Made by a program: the position numbers and the translations under genes
Assembly: GCF_006539165.1 (NCBI RefSeq)
Contig: NZ_BJMM01000007.1
Location: 124,001 to 188,000, forward strand
DNA length: 64,000 bases
Direction: 5' to 3'
Source of the DNA: Streptomyces cacaoi
GTDB taxonomy: Bacteria; Actinomycetota; Actinomycetes; Streptomycetales; Streptomycetaceae
The notes under the pieces: generated by a model
Seen by the model: only the letters and a program-made list of their open reading frames with translations
What the model was told of the DNA's origin: nothing
The model's database searches: none
Part shown: piece by piece, positions 42,094-52,260 of the stretch
Position numbering within the stretch: the first letter of the stretch is position 1
How the letters are laid out: each line of letters begins with the position of its first letter

Positions 42094-43431
42094 TCAGTCC
42101 AGCGGGACGACCGTCACGCTCTCGCCCGGTGAGACCTCCGTCGTCTTCTCCGGGATGTCGATGAGCGCGTTGGCCTGCGCCAGCGAGGCGATCAGATGGG
42201 AGCCCGAACCGCCGACCGCGCGCACCGTGCCCGTCTCACCGGGCTGCGCGGGCGGCGTGTAGAGGCCGCGCAGGAACTGCCGCTTGTCCAGCGGTGATTC
42301 CAGCCGCTCGGTGCCCTCCAGATGTGCCGGTACGGCGCGGCGCCGGGCCGGGTCGTGGCCCATCATGGCGCGCAGGGCGGGGCTGACGAACAGCTCGAAG
42401 GAGACGTAGGCGCTCACCGGGTTGCCCGGCAGGGTCAGGATCGGCGTGCGGTCGGGGCCGATGAGGCCGAAGCCCTGCGGCTTTCCGGGCTGCATGGCCA
42501 GCCGGCGGAACTCGACCCCGCCCGTGGCGCCGTCGGACCGCCCCTCCTGCTCCGCTCCGAACGAATCGACCTGCGAGAGCGCTTCCTTGACGACGTCGTA
42601 GGCGCCGACGCTGACGCCCCCGCTGGTGACGATCATGTCGGCGCGGATCAGCTGGTCCTCGATCGTCGAGCGGAGCGTTTCCGCGTCGTCGTCGACGGAG
42701 CCGACGCGGTAGGGGATCGCGCCCGCGTCGCGTGCCGCCGCGGTCAGCACGAAGCTGTTGGAGTCGTGGATCTGGCCGGTCTCCAACGTCTCGCCGGGTG
42801 GCACGAGTTCGCTGCCGGTCGACAGGACGACCACACGCGGGCGGGGGCGCACCTTGACCGCGCCGCGCCCGATGGCCGCCAGCAGCCCGATCTGCGGGGG
42901 GCCGAGGACCGTGCCGGCGGTCAGCGCGACCGTTCCCGGCTGCACATCGCTGCCGCGGGCCCGCACGTGCTGACCGGGAACGACCGGGCGGTGGACGCGG
43001 ACCTCGCCGCTCGCGCCGCCGGCGGACAGGCTCCGGGCCGTCATGCCGTCGACGGCGCCGCCGCCCAGGCCGCCGTCGGTCCACTCGACCGGAACGACGC
43101 CCTCCGCGCCCGGCGGGATCGGTGCACCGGTCATGATGCGGGCCGCCTGGCCGGCGGCGACCGTCGGCGGTTCACCGCTGCCGGCGGCCACGTCACCGAT
43201 CACGGTGAGCACGGCGGGGAACTCCTCGCTCGCGCCCTGCACATCGGCGAGCCGGACGGCGTATCCGTCCATCGAACTGTTGTCGAAGGGCGGGAGGGCC
43301 GTGGGCACGATGACGTCCTCGACCAGGACGCAGCCCTGCGCGTCCAGCAGCTTCAACTCGATGGGTTCGAGGGGGCGGATGCTGCGGAGGATGTCCTCCA
43401 GGTGCTCATCGACCGACCAGGTCCTGCTCAA
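42094..43431 (-). CDS. glp: Gephyrin-like molybdopterin molybdotransferase (MoeA/Glp)
   Basis: 445 residues, full MoeA layout: domain I/II (PPFDNSSMDGYAVRLAD; ARIMTGAPIPPGAEGVVPVE), the MogA-like domain III (VVLSTGSELV; VTSGGVSVGAYDVVKEAL; LPGNPVSAYVSFE) and domain IV. It inserts molybdate into adenylylated molybdopterin; the Corynebacterium Glp paralogue binds FtsZ and the GlpR receptor. Position next to galU and close to sepX/glpR supports the Glp assignment. TTG 43431 is chosen because the protein then begins SRTWSVDEHLEDIL. It lies 4 bases after the galU stop. Enzymatic and divisome roles cannot be separated by sequence alone. Confidence 0.88.
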   Translation of the reverse strand: MSRTWSVDEHLEDILRSIRPLEPIELKLLDAQGCVLVEDVIVPTALPPFDNSSMDGYAVRLADVQGASEEFPAVLTVIGDVAAGSGEPPTVAAGQAARIMTGAPIPPGAEGVVPVEWTDGGLGGGAVDGMTARSLSAGGASGEVRVHRPVVPGQHVRARGSDVQPGTVALTAGTVLGPPQIGLLAAIGRGAVKVRPRPRVVVLSTGSELVPPGETLETGQIHDSNSFVLTAAARDAGAIPYRVGSVDDDAETLRSTIEDQLIRADMIVTSGGVSVGAYDVVKEALSQVDSFGAEQEGRSDGATGGVEFRRLAMQPGKPQGFGLIGPDRTPILTLPGNPVSAYVSFELFVSPALRAMMGHDPARRRAVPAHLEGTERLESPLDKRQFLRGLYTPPAQPGETGTVRAVGGSGSHLIASLAQANALIDIPEKTTEVSPGESVTVVPLD

Positions 43432-43435
43432 TGGC

Positions 43436-44338
43436 CTACATCTCCTCGGTGACGTAACTGCGCAGCCAGGCCCGGAAGTCGGGCCCGAGGTCCTCACGTT
43501 CGCACGCAAGCCTGACGATGGCACGCAGATAGTCCCCGCGGTCACCGGTGTCGTAGCGGCGCCCCTTGAAGACGACGCCGTGCACCGGGCCGCCCAGCGA
43601 CTCGTCGGACGCGAGCGCCTGGAGCGCGTCGGTCAGCTGGATCTCCCCGCCGCGTCCGGGCCGGGTCTTGCGCAGCACCTCGAAGACGCCGGGGTCGAGC
43701 ACGTACCGGCCGATGATCGCCAGGTTGCTCGGGGCCTCCTCGGCCGACGGCTTCTCCACGAGGTCGGAGACGTGCACCACGTCGTCGTCCCCGGTCGGCC
43801 GCGCCGCTGCGGCACCGTAGAGGTGGATGTGGTCCGGGTCGACCTCCAGCAGAGCGATGACGCTGCCGCCGTACTGCTCCTGGACCTCGATCATGCGCGC
43901 CAGCAGCGGGTCCCGCGGATCGATCAGGTCGTCACCGAGCAGAACGGCGAACGGCTGATCGCCGACGTGCGGGGCGGCGCACAGGACGGCGTGACCGAGC
44001 CCCCTGGGATCGCCCTGGCGCACATAGTGCATGGTGGCCAGATCGCTGGACTCCTCGACCCGGGCGAGCTTGGCCGCGTCGCCCTTGTCGCGCAGCACCT
44101 GCTCCAGCTCGTAGTTGCGGTCGAAATGGTCCTCCAGCGGGCGCTTGTTGCGGCCTGTGACCATCAGGACATCGGAGAGACCGGCGGTGACGGCTTCTTC
44201 GACCACATACTGGATCGCGGGCTTGTCGACCACCGGCAGCATCTCCTTGGGAGTGGCCTTGGTGGCGGGCAGGAACCGGGTGCCCAGGCCGGCGGCCGGC
44301 ACGACGGCCTTGCTGATCCGAGTACGGGTAGTAGTCAT
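43436..44338 (-). CDS. galU: UTP--glucose-1-phosphate uridylyltransferase
   Basis: 300 residues, typical GalU. KAVVPAAGLGTRFLPATKATPKEMLPVVDKP is the nucleotide-binding loop (residues 10-40), ALLGDDLID is the metal-binding region, and EKPSAEEAPSN and GRYVLDPGVFEVL follow. It makes UDP-glucose for cell-wall glycopolymers and trehalose. ATG 44338 is divergent from fthC with 90 bases between. It heads the galU-glp-moaC-mogA-acetyltransferase group. Confidence 0.97.
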   Translation of the reverse strand: MTTTRTRISKAVVPAAGLGTRFLPATKATPKEMLPVVDKPAIQYVVEEAVTAGLSDVLMVTGRNKRPLEDHFDRNYELEQVLRDKGDAAKLARVEESSDLATMHYVRQGDPRGLGHAVLCAAPHVGDQPFAVLLGDDLIDPRDPLLARMIEVQEQYGGSVIALLEVDPDHIHLYGAAAARPTGDDDVVHVSDLVEKPSAEEAPSNLAIIGRYVLDPGVFEVLRKTRPGRGGEIQLTDALQALASDESLGGPVHGVVFKGRRYDTGDRGDYLRAIVRLACEREDLGPDFRAWLRSYVTEEM

Positions 44339-44428
44339 GTCCGGAACGATAACCGCTGGCTTGCGGGGAAAGATAAACGTCCGGTGAGTTTGTTGCGATA
44401 TGCGGACATGGGAAAGGTTTGACCCCAC

Positions 44429-45040
44429 ATGACCCGCCAAGAGGCGCCTGACCAGGGTAATAAGCGCACGTTGCGACGCGATGTCCTCGCGGCGAGGGCG
44501 ACGTTGACCGCAGATGACCTCACAGAAACCGCCGACGCGCTGACGCGGCACGTCCTGCGGATGCCCGAGGTACGCGAGGCGGCCGGCGTCGCCGCGTACG
44601 CGTCCGTGGGCACCGAACCGGGCACCGGGCCACTGCTGGAGGCCCTCCACGCGCGCGGGGTACGCGTCCTGCTGCCGGTGCTGATGGACGACAACGACCT
44701 GGACTGGGCCGTCCACGAGGGCACCGAATCCCTGGTACCGGCCGGACGCGGGCTGCGCGAGCCCTCCGGGCCGCGGCTGGGACCGCGGGCGGTGACAGAT
44801 GTGGACGTGGTGCTGCTGCCCGGCCTGGCCGTGGACGCACGCGGGCTGCGGCTGGGCCGCGGAGCCGGCTGCTACGACCGCGCCCTCAGCCGCGCGTCCG
44901 CCGCGCCCCGGCCGCCTTTCACAGCTGTGCTGCTGCACGAGGGCGAAGTCGTCGACCACGTACCGGGCGAGGCCCACGACCGCTCCGTCGACGCCGTGGT
45001 GACACCGGCCGGAGTGCGCTACTTCCGCCACGAGCGCTGA
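44429..45040 (+). CDS. 5-formyltetrahydrofolate cyclo-ligase
   Basis: 203 residues. It converts 5-formyl-THF to 5,10-methenyl-THF with ATP. The N-terminus NKRTLRRDVLAARATL carries the basic ATP/folate-binding segment, followed by VAAYASVGTEPGT, and LLPGLAVDARGLRLGRGAGCYDRAL is the conserved C-terminal block with the Gly-rich loop. The ATG at 44429 is divergent from galU, as in other streptomycetes. Two hairpins follow before the convergent penicillin acylase-family gene. Confidence 0.95.
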   Translation: MTRQEAPDQGNKRTLRRDVLAARATLTADDLTETADALTRHVLRMPEVREAAGVAAYASVGTEPGTGPLLEALHARGVRVLLPVLMDDNDLDWAVHEGTESLVPAGRGLREPSGPRLGPRAVTDVDVVLLPGLAVDARGLRLGRGAGCYDRALSRASAAPRPPFTAVLLHEGEVVDHVPGEAHDRSVDAVVTPAGVRYFRHER

Positions 45041-45052
45041 ACCGCCGCGCGG

Positions 45053-45082
45053 GGAAAACTTCCGCATCTGCGGCAGTTTTCC
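45053..45082 (+). terminator. Hairpin after the cyclo-ligase gene
   Basis: GGAAAACT pairs with AGTTTTCC, and inside it CCGCA pairs with TGCGG around a 2-base TC loop, with one T/C mismatch. It starts 12 bases after the stop. Confidence 0.55.
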
Positions 45083-45112
45083 GACGTCCGCCTCTGTGGC
45101 GGTTCTCCGACA
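45061..45112. repeat. Imperfect 26-bp tandem repeat
   Basis: Units 45061-45086 and 45087-45112 match at 21 of 26 positions (TCCGC-TCTG-GGC-GTT-TCCGAC pattern). The GTTYTCCG core resembles the repeats at 25109-25174. Confidence 0.7.
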
Positions 45113-45116
45113 GCAG

Positions 45117-45148
45117 AGCTCCCCCGCACCGGGTGGTACGGGGGAGCT
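45117..45148. terminator. Shared terminator of convergent genes
   Basis: AGCTCCCCCG and CGGGGGAGCT form a perfect 10-bp stem with a 12-base loop, between the cyclo-ligase and penicillin acylase-family genes. Confidence 0.7.
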
Positions 45149-45187
45149 GCGTTCTCCGGGGCCGACGGGGCGACCGTCCGCCGCCGT

Positions 45188-48010
45188 CTACGGGGTGAGC
45201 GCCATCTCGTCCTCAGCGGCCTTCTTGACGGCCTTCTCACTGGACGGCCACTTCAGCAGCTCGCCCTTGGCCCATTTGTCGGTCTGGTCGGTGTAGTGCT
45301 CGTTGTAGGCGTGGCCGGACGCCCCGGTGAGGTTGATCCAGCGGGAGTTGTCGAGGTCGCTCAGGTCGACGACCATCCGCATCGACGGCACCCAGGTGAC
45401 GTCGTACCCGCCTGCCGCGTTCCAGCCGGTCGCGTTGACCGCCGCCTCACCGCCGCCGAGGTCCCAGGGACCGCGGTTGAGCAGCCACTGCACGACGCCC
45501 GGGCCTTCGGTGCCGAGTGTCTGGTTCTTCAGCATCAGACGGTGCAGCCGGCCCCAGCTCCAGGTGTCGATGTCCTTGCCCAGCTTGGAGGTCAGCTCCC
45601 AGCGCGCGTCCTTCATGGCGTGCGCGAGCAGGTCGTCACGGTTCTTGTCGCCGGCCCGGCGCGCGGAACCCTGGGTCTTCCACCACTCGCTGTCCTGCTT
45701 CTTGATGAGCCGGCGGACGACCTCGAACCACCGGTCGCCGCCGTCGGGCTGTGCCGTGTCCGGGGAGCGCTGGCCGCACTCGCGCACCAGGCGGGCGTTC
45801 CCGTCCAGATCGTCGAGCGGCCCGGAGTCGTCGGACGGGGGCACGCTGAGGCACTCGCCCTTGACCCGCAGCTCCTTCGGCAGCTTGTCGCCGAAGGCGA
45901 GCTTCAAAAGATTGCGCCAGACGGCGTTGAAGTAGGCCGCGGAAGCCGAGTCGGAGTCCTGGGTGTAGTCCCAGCCCTCCAGCAGCTTCTGCGCCTCGCG
46001 CACATACGGGTCGTCGATCTCGATCTTCAGCAGATACGGCACCAGCAGCTTTGCGATCTCACTGCTGTTGTCCATCTGCATGGTCTCCATGTCACCCATG
46101 GAGATCTTCCCGCCGTCCTTGATCTTCGACTGGATGAGGTCGTTGATGCGCTGGCTGCGCGCGCCGTAGCCCCAGTCGTCGGTCAGCAGATACGGGTACT
46201 TGTCGCGGTCCACCACGGCCTGGTTGGCGGTGACGATGTAGCCGCGCTGCGGGTTGTACTCCCACGGCAGCGCGCGCTGCGGGACGTACCCCTTCCACCG
46301 GTAGCGGGGGTCCCAGCCGGGCGCCGGGTAGCGTCCGTCGCCCGCCCCGCGCACGGGGATACGTCCGGGCGCCTGGTAACCGATGTTGCCTTTGGTGTCC
46401 GCGTAGATGAGGTTCTGGGACGGCACGGCGAACTCCTGGGCCGCCTTGCGGAACTCCCTGAAGTTGCGCGACTTGTCGATCTGGAAGACCGCGTCCATGG
46501 TCTTCGACGGCTCCAGGGCGGTCCAGCGCAAGGAGACGGCGTAGCCGTCGCCGCGGTCCGGGGCCTGGGTGTCCACCGGCGCCTCGTCGCCGACCTTGCG
46601 CAGCTCGGTGTCGCGGTCGGAGATGATCGGCCCGTTGTTGGTCTCCCGCACGGTGATCTTCCGGCTCTTGCCGCCGGCGACCTTGATGGTCTCCTCACGG
46701 GTGCGGTACGGCACCTGCTTGCCGTCGTACAGGTAGTGCCCGTCCTTGAGCTTCTCCAGGTACAGGTCGGTCACATCGGCGCCCAGGTTCGTCAGGCCCC
46801 AGGAGATGTCCTGGTTGTGGCCGATGACGACGCCGGGCATGCCGGAGAAGGTGAACCCGGACACGTCGAACGGGCACGAAGCGTCCACCGTCCGGCAGTG
46901 CAGCCCCATCTGATACCAGACGGACGGCAGTTGGGGCGCCAGATGCGGGTCGTTGGCGAGCAGCGGCTTGCCGCTCGTCGTGTACTTACCGGACACCACC
47001 CAGGAGTTGGAACCGATACCGCTGCCGTTCGGGCCGAGCAGCCCCGGGATCCTGTCGAGCTTGTCGGCGACCTGCCCCAGCTGTGTGTGCGCCCCCTGAG
47101 CGGCCCCTCCGGGCGTCGTCGCGCCACCGGAGCCGGCCGGGGTGCCCGCCGCGCCGCCCGCGCCTTCCGAGGTACCCGTACCGGCCGTCCCGGTGCCGTT
47201 GCCGGGCTGCGTCGAACCGCCCGTGCCCGGAGCGCCCTGGGTGCCGGACGTGTCCGCCTCGGACTTCGGGTCGAACTCCTTGGTGGCCGGGTCCACCGCG
47301 CCCTTGTCGACGATGGGCTTGTTGCGGTCGTACGGGTAGGACGGGTAGAGGTCCTCGATCTGCTTCTTGGTCAGCCGGCTGGTCATCAGCGCGCGGTCGA
47401 CCTCGTCGGTCATGTTGCCGCGCAGGTCCCAGGCCATCGCCTTGAGCCAGGCGACCGAGTCGACGGGCGACCATTTCTCGGGCTCGTACCCCTTGCCGGC
47501 TATGTCGAGGGCCTTGTACTCGACGGAGAGCGCCGAGCCCTTGTGGTCCTTCAGATAGGCGTTGACGCCGGCGGAGTACGCCTTGAGGAAGTCTTTGGTC
47601 TTCCGGGGGAGTTGCTCGTACTCCTTCTTCGCCACCTCGCGCCAGCCCAGCGTCCGCAGGAAGGCGTCGGTCTCGACCTGGTCGGCGCCGAACATCTCCG
47701 ACAGCCGCCCGGCCGTCATGTGGCGCCGGACGTCCATCTCCCAGAAGCGGTCCTGCGCCTGGACGTAGCCCTGGGCCAGGAAGAGGTCCTCGGACTTCTC
47801 GGCGTAGATCTGCGGGATACCGCTCCCGTCGCGCTGCACGCTGACCGGCGACGCGAGGCCCTTGATCTTGAGCGAACCCGTGGTCTGCGGAAACGAGTCC
47901 CGCACGGTGCTGATACTCCAGTAGGTGCCTCCCCCGATGCCTGCCACAAGTAGCAGCACGACTGCGATCACGATCAGACGGGCGCGTCGCGAGGACTTCT
48001 TGGCGGGCAT
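45188..48010 (-). CDS. Penicillin acylase family (Ntn-hydrolase) protein, secreted or membrane-anchored
   Basis: 940 residues. A membrane anchor or signal lies at 11-32 (LIVIAVVLLLVAGIGGGTYW). The A-chain region (SGIPQIYAEKSEDLFLAQGYVQAQDRFWEMDVRR) is typical of penicillin/cephalosporin acylases. A ~65-residue Gly/Thr/Ala-rich linker (about 260-325) precedes the probable autocleavage point GIGSNSW, which would expose Ser334 as nucleophile. The B-chain contains LANDPHLAPQLPSVWYQ and GVVIGHNQDISWGLTN. Such enzymes hydrolyse amides, including acyl-homoserine lactones or beta-lactam side chains; the substrate here is unknown. ATG 48010 is the only start next to the signal. Confidence 0.92.
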   Translation of the reverse strand: MPAKKSSRRARLIVIAVVLLLVAGIGGGTYWSISTVRDSFPQTTGSLKIKGLASPVSVQRDGSGIPQIYAEKSEDLFLAQGYVQAQDRFWEMDVRRHMTAGRLSEMFGADQVETDAFLRTLGWREVAKKEYEQLPRKTKDFLKAYSAGVNAYLKDHKGSALSVEYKALDIAGKGYEPEKWSPVDSVAWLKAMAWDLRGNMTDEVDRALMTSRLTKKQIEDLYPSYPYDRNKPIVDKGAVDPATKEFDPKSEADTSGTQGAPGTGGSTQPGNGTGTAGTGTSEGAGGAAGTPAGSGGATTPGGAAQGAHTQLGQVADKLDRIPGLLGPNGSGIGSNSWVVSGKYTTSGKPLLANDPHLAPQLPSVWYQMGLHCRTVDASCPFDVSGFTFSGMPGVVIGHNQDISWGLTNLGADVTDLYLEKLKDGHYLYDGKQVPYRTREETIKVAGGKSRKITVRETNNGPIISDRDTELRKVGDEAPVDTQAPDRGDGYAVSLRWTALEPSKTMDAVFQIDKSRNFREFRKAAQEFAVPSQNLIYADTKGNIGYQAPGRIPVRGAGDGRYPAPGWDPRYRWKGYVPQRALPWEYNPQRGYIVTANQAVVDRDKYPYLLTDDWGYGARSQRINDLIQSKIKDGGKISMGDMETMQMDNSSEIAKLLVPYLLKIEIDDPYVREAQKLLEGWDYTQDSDSASAAYFNAVWRNLLKLAFGDKLPKELRVKGECLSVPPSDDSGPLDDLDGNARLVRECGQRSPDTAQPDGGDRWFEVVRRLIKKQDSEWWKTQGSARRAGDKNRDDLLAHAMKDARWELTSKLGKDIDTWSWGRLHRLMLKNQTLGTEGPGVVQWLLNRGPWDLGGGEAAVNATGWNAAGGYDVTWVPSMRMVVDLSDLDNSRWINLTGASGHAYNEHYTDQTDKWAKGELLKWPSSEKAVKKAAEDEMALTP

Positions 48011-48563
48011 CTCTGTCCTTCGAGGGGCAGCGGACCTTGGTCTCGACGACCGGCGGGAGCCGATTCGTACGGAGCAACCATAGGCCGAGCGCCCCACTGC
48101 CCGGACAGCGAGTCACCGACTGCACAACCCAGGGCCGGGCATATTCAAGTGATGGTAAATTGTTAGCCACCCAAACGATTTTGGGATTCCCCCTGTGCAC
48201 TCCTCCCCTGGGGCGCATCATGGGCACAGCGTTAAGAAGTCGTTAGGAAGACATCAGGAGGCCGTCAGGGAGAGCCAGTTGCGCACCCACGCGCCCCGTC
48301 GGCCGTGCGCCGTGTCCGCGACCTCCCGCTGTGCCCGTCATGCACAGCGGGCGCCACGCACACCGGACCGCACGCCCCTCGGCGCCGTGTGCCCACAGAT
48401 GACGCAGCACAGCAGGTACTGCCCTCGGCCGGGCACCGCGCTGCGCACACCCCCACCGGCACCGTCCGTTCGCGTACCGCGGCGGCCCCGTGCCCGCACC
48501 GCCCGCACCGACCGGCACACCTCGTGCACAAGGAGAGAAGCCCCCGGGAGAGAGGACCGCGCC
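48011..48563. other. Divergent region upstream of acylase and antiporter genes
   Basis: 553 bases. Bases 48130-48260 are locally AT-rich and probably hold promoters. At 48325-48351 CCCGCTGTGC-N7-GCACAGCGGG is a perfect 10-bp hairpin in the antiporter leader. I see no gene and no recognised riboswitch. Confidence 0.5.
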
Positions 48564-50072
<1,509 letters not shown>

Positions 50073-50082
50073 CCGGCCGTCC

Positions 50083-50114
50083 GTTGCCCCGGGCCGGCGC
50101 CGGCCCGGGGCAAC
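50083..50114. terminator. 32-bp perfect palindrome after the antiporter
   Basis: Sixteen-base arms (GTTGCCCCGGGCCGGC and complement) without spacer, 10 bases after the stop. It is a very stable hairpin and the probable terminator. Confidence 0.75.
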
Positions 50115-50488
50115 CCCGGGGCAACGGAGTCCTCGTCGGCCGACAGCTGTGCGCCCGCGCACCGCCAACCGCCTGCTGGGCACGTCCGGGCATCTTCCGG
50201 CACAGCTGCGGACGTTCGGGAGGCGCCGCTGTCCCTTCCGCACAGAAACCGAACGCCCCCGGTCTCACCGCCGCGTTTTCCGACAGGGCGAAAAGCCCGT
50301 TATCCTCATTGCGGAAAGATGCACCCCAACTCTGTCTGATGCAGAGCTGGCGCGACCGCTCGGCGGCCACGGTCCGGAGGCACACCCCGCACCCGGAGCA
50401 GGTGGTATCTACCCCGGTCCTGCGCGAGAGGACAGCTCTCGGCGCGTCACCCGTGACACGCGCTACCAGGCGGCAGAAAGGCCCGGCC
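50115..50488. other. Upstream region of the MFS gene
   Basis: About 375 bases with ACAGCTGT at 50143, ACAGCTGC near 50203 and an AT-richer stretch near 50270-50330 (GTTTTCCGACAGGGCGAAAAGC), the likely promoter. No gene is seen. Confidence 0.45.
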
Positions 50489-51820
50489 GTGGAATCCCCG
50501 GCCACCACGAAAGACACCGCGAGCCGCACGCAGCGGCCGGAAGGACGCCCCGGATACGGGCAGCTCCTGCGCACCGACGGCGCGTGGTCCTTCCTCCTCC
50601 CCGGATTCCTCGCACGCCAGCCCTACGCGATGCTGACGATCAGCATCGTCCTGCTGGTCGAACACACGACAGGCTCCTTCGGCCTGGCCGGCGCCGTCTC
50701 GGCGACCGCCGGTATCGCGATGGCGCTCCTGGCGCCCCAGAGCGGCAAACTGGCCGACCGCTTCGGCCAGGGCGCCGTTCTGGTGCCGCAGGTGTTCCTG
50801 CACGCGCTGACCATCGCTGCGCTCATCACCGTCGCATCGACGGACGCTCCGCTGTGGAGCCTCTTCGTCGCCGCCGTCCCGGCGGGAGCCACGGCACCGC
50901 AGATCAGCCCGATGGTGCGGGCCCGGTGGGCGGCCCGGCTACAGGGCTCCCCGCTGATGACCACAGCTGCGGCCTTCGAGTCGGTGACGGACGAGTTCAC
51001 CTTCGTGGTGGGGCCCGTCCTGGCGACGGCCCTGTGCACCGGGGTGCACCCGGCAGCCGGTCTGATCGCGGAAGCAGCCGTCTCCCTCGTCGGCGGACTG
51101 ATCTTCGCCGCACAGCGCCGCACACAGCCGGCCAGCGCCCGGGCGGGCGACGCACCGGAGAGCGCCCGTTCCGACCAGGCCCGCCCGCAGTCGGCGCTGG
51201 CGGTGCCCGGGGCACGGGTCCTGGTGGTCGCGGTGCTCGGGATCGGCATGGTCTTCGGCGGGATGCAGGTCTCGCTGACGGCGTTCACCGAGTCGATCGG
51301 CCGTCCCGGCATCAACGGACTGATGTACGGGGCGTTCGCGGCGGGCAACATGCTGGCCGCCGTGGCCGTGGGCGCCATCCGGTGGAAGCGCGGCCCGCAG
51401 ACCCGGCTCCTGGCCGGCTACCCGGCCCTCGTCGTGGCCGCCGCACTGGTCGCCGGGACAGCCCAGCTCGACCCGTGGGTCCTCGTCCTGGGGGCCCTGG
51501 GCACGCTGACCGGCCTGTGCATCGCCCCGTGCATGATCACCAGCTTCACCCTGATCGAGACCCTCGTGCCGGCCGGAGCCCGCACGGAGGCGTTCACCTG
51601 GCTGACCGGCGCGATCGCCCTGGGCCAGGCGACGGGCTCGACGGTGGCGGGACAGCTCGCCGACCGTTCCGGCGCCGGCGCCGGGTTCCTCGCCCCGTTC
51701 GCCGGAACGGCGCTCGCCCTCGTGGTGGTCCTCATCTTCCGGAAGGCGCTGCACACGCCGCACAGCGGGCTCGTGGCAGCGCGTGGGGTCGGTCACCGAA
51801 CGACCGTCACGGTGGACTGA
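50489..51820 (+). CDS. MFS transporter
   Basis: About 443 residues with 12 predicted membrane helices. GKLADRFGQGAVL between helices 2 and 3 is the MFS motif A variant, and a charged loop of about 30 residues (QPASARAGDAPESARSDQAR) separates the two halves. It is probably a drug or metabolite exporter; the substrate is unknown. GTG 50489 is chosen for AAAGG 7-8 bases upstream; in-frame starts farther up would add about 50 Arg/Thr-rich residues. Confidence 0.88.
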   Translation: MESPATTKDTASRTQRPEGRPGYGQLLRTDGAWSFLLPGFLARQPYAMLTISIVLLVEHTTGSFGLAGAVSATAGIAMALLAPQSGKLADRFGQGAVLVPQVFLHALTIAALITVASTDAPLWSLFVAAVPAGATAPQISPMVRARWAARLQGSPLMTTAAAFESVTDEFTFVVGPVLATALCTGVHPAAGLIAEAAVSLVGGLIFAAQRRTQPASARAGDAPESARSDQARPQSALAVPGARVLVVAVLGIGMVFGGMQVSLTAFTESIGRPGINGLMYGAFAAGNMLAAVAVGAIRWKRGPQTRLLAGYPALVVAAALVAGTAQLDPWVLVLGALGTLTGLCIAPCMITSFTLIETLVPAGARTEAFTWLTGAIALGQATGSTVAGQLADRSGAGAGFLAPFAGTALALVVVLIFRKALHTPHSGLVAARGVGHRTTVTVD

Positions 51821-51826
51821 CACACG

Positions 51827-51853
51827 GGGAATGCTGCACTATGGAGCGTCGTT
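51827..51853 (+). promoter_or_regulatory. Predicted SigR promoter of the FmdB-like gene
   Basis: GGGAAT (51827-51832), an 18-base spacer and GTT (51851-51853) match the Streptomyces SigR consensus GGAAT-N18-GTT. It lies in the 68-base gap before the FmdB-like gene, immediately against a CIRCE-like dyad. Confidence 0.7.
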
Positions 51854-51878
51854 AGCACTCAACAAGTGAGAGTGCCAG
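51852..51878 (+). promoter_or_regulatory. CIRCE-like element (HrcA operator)
   Basis: TTAGCACTC-N9-GAGTGCCAG compared with the CIRCE consensus TTAGCACTC-N9-GAGTGCTAA: left arm 9/9, right arm 7/9. It overlaps the SigR -10 and the presumed transcription start, and its right arm touches the ribosome site of the FmdB-like gene. Confidence 0.7.
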
Positions 51879-51888
51879 GAGGAAGAAC

Positions 51889-52260
51889 GTGCCGACCTAC
51901 CAGTACCAGTGCACCGACTGCGGCGAGGGCCTCGAAGTCGTGCAGAAGTTCTCGGACGACTCGCTCACCGAGTGCCCCAGCTGCGAGGGACGCCTGAAGA
52001 AGGTGTTCTCGGCCGTCGGCATCGTCTTCAAGGGCTCGGGCTTCTACCGCAACGACAGCCGCGGCTCGTCGTCCAGCAGCAGCTCCGGCTCCTCCGGCTC
52101 GTCGTCCTCGGACAGCTCGTCCAAGAGCGGAGGCGACTCGGGTTCGAGCGACTCCTCGTCCTCGTCCTCGTCGACGAGCTCCTCCTCGGACTCGTCCTCC
52201 AGCAGCTCCAAGAGCTCGTCCGACAGCAAGAGCTCGACCAAGGCAGCAGCCTCGGCCTGA
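51889..52260 (+). CDS. FmdB-type zinc-ribbon protein with Ser-rich tail
   Basis: 123 residues. The first 60 (PTYQYQCTDCGEGLEVVQKF, LTECPSCEGRLKKVFSAVGIVFKGSGFYRND) are the FmdB putative regulatory domain with CxxC pairs for one zinc. The last ~60 are almost only Ser, Gly, Asp and Lys in short runs, probably disordered. FmdB proteins are common but their role is unclear. GTG 51889 has AGGAGGAAG upstream. The upstream SigR promoter and CIRCE-like dyad suggest thiol-oxidation and heat-shock control, which fits a zinc-thiolate protein. mtnP follows in the same direction. Confidence 0.9.
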   Translation: MPTYQYQCTDCGEGLEVVQKFSDDSLTECPSCEGRLKKVFSAVGIVFKGSGFYRNDSRGSSSSSSSGSSGSSSSDSSSKSGGDSGSSDSSSSSSSTSSSSDSSSSSSKSSSDSKSSTKAAASA

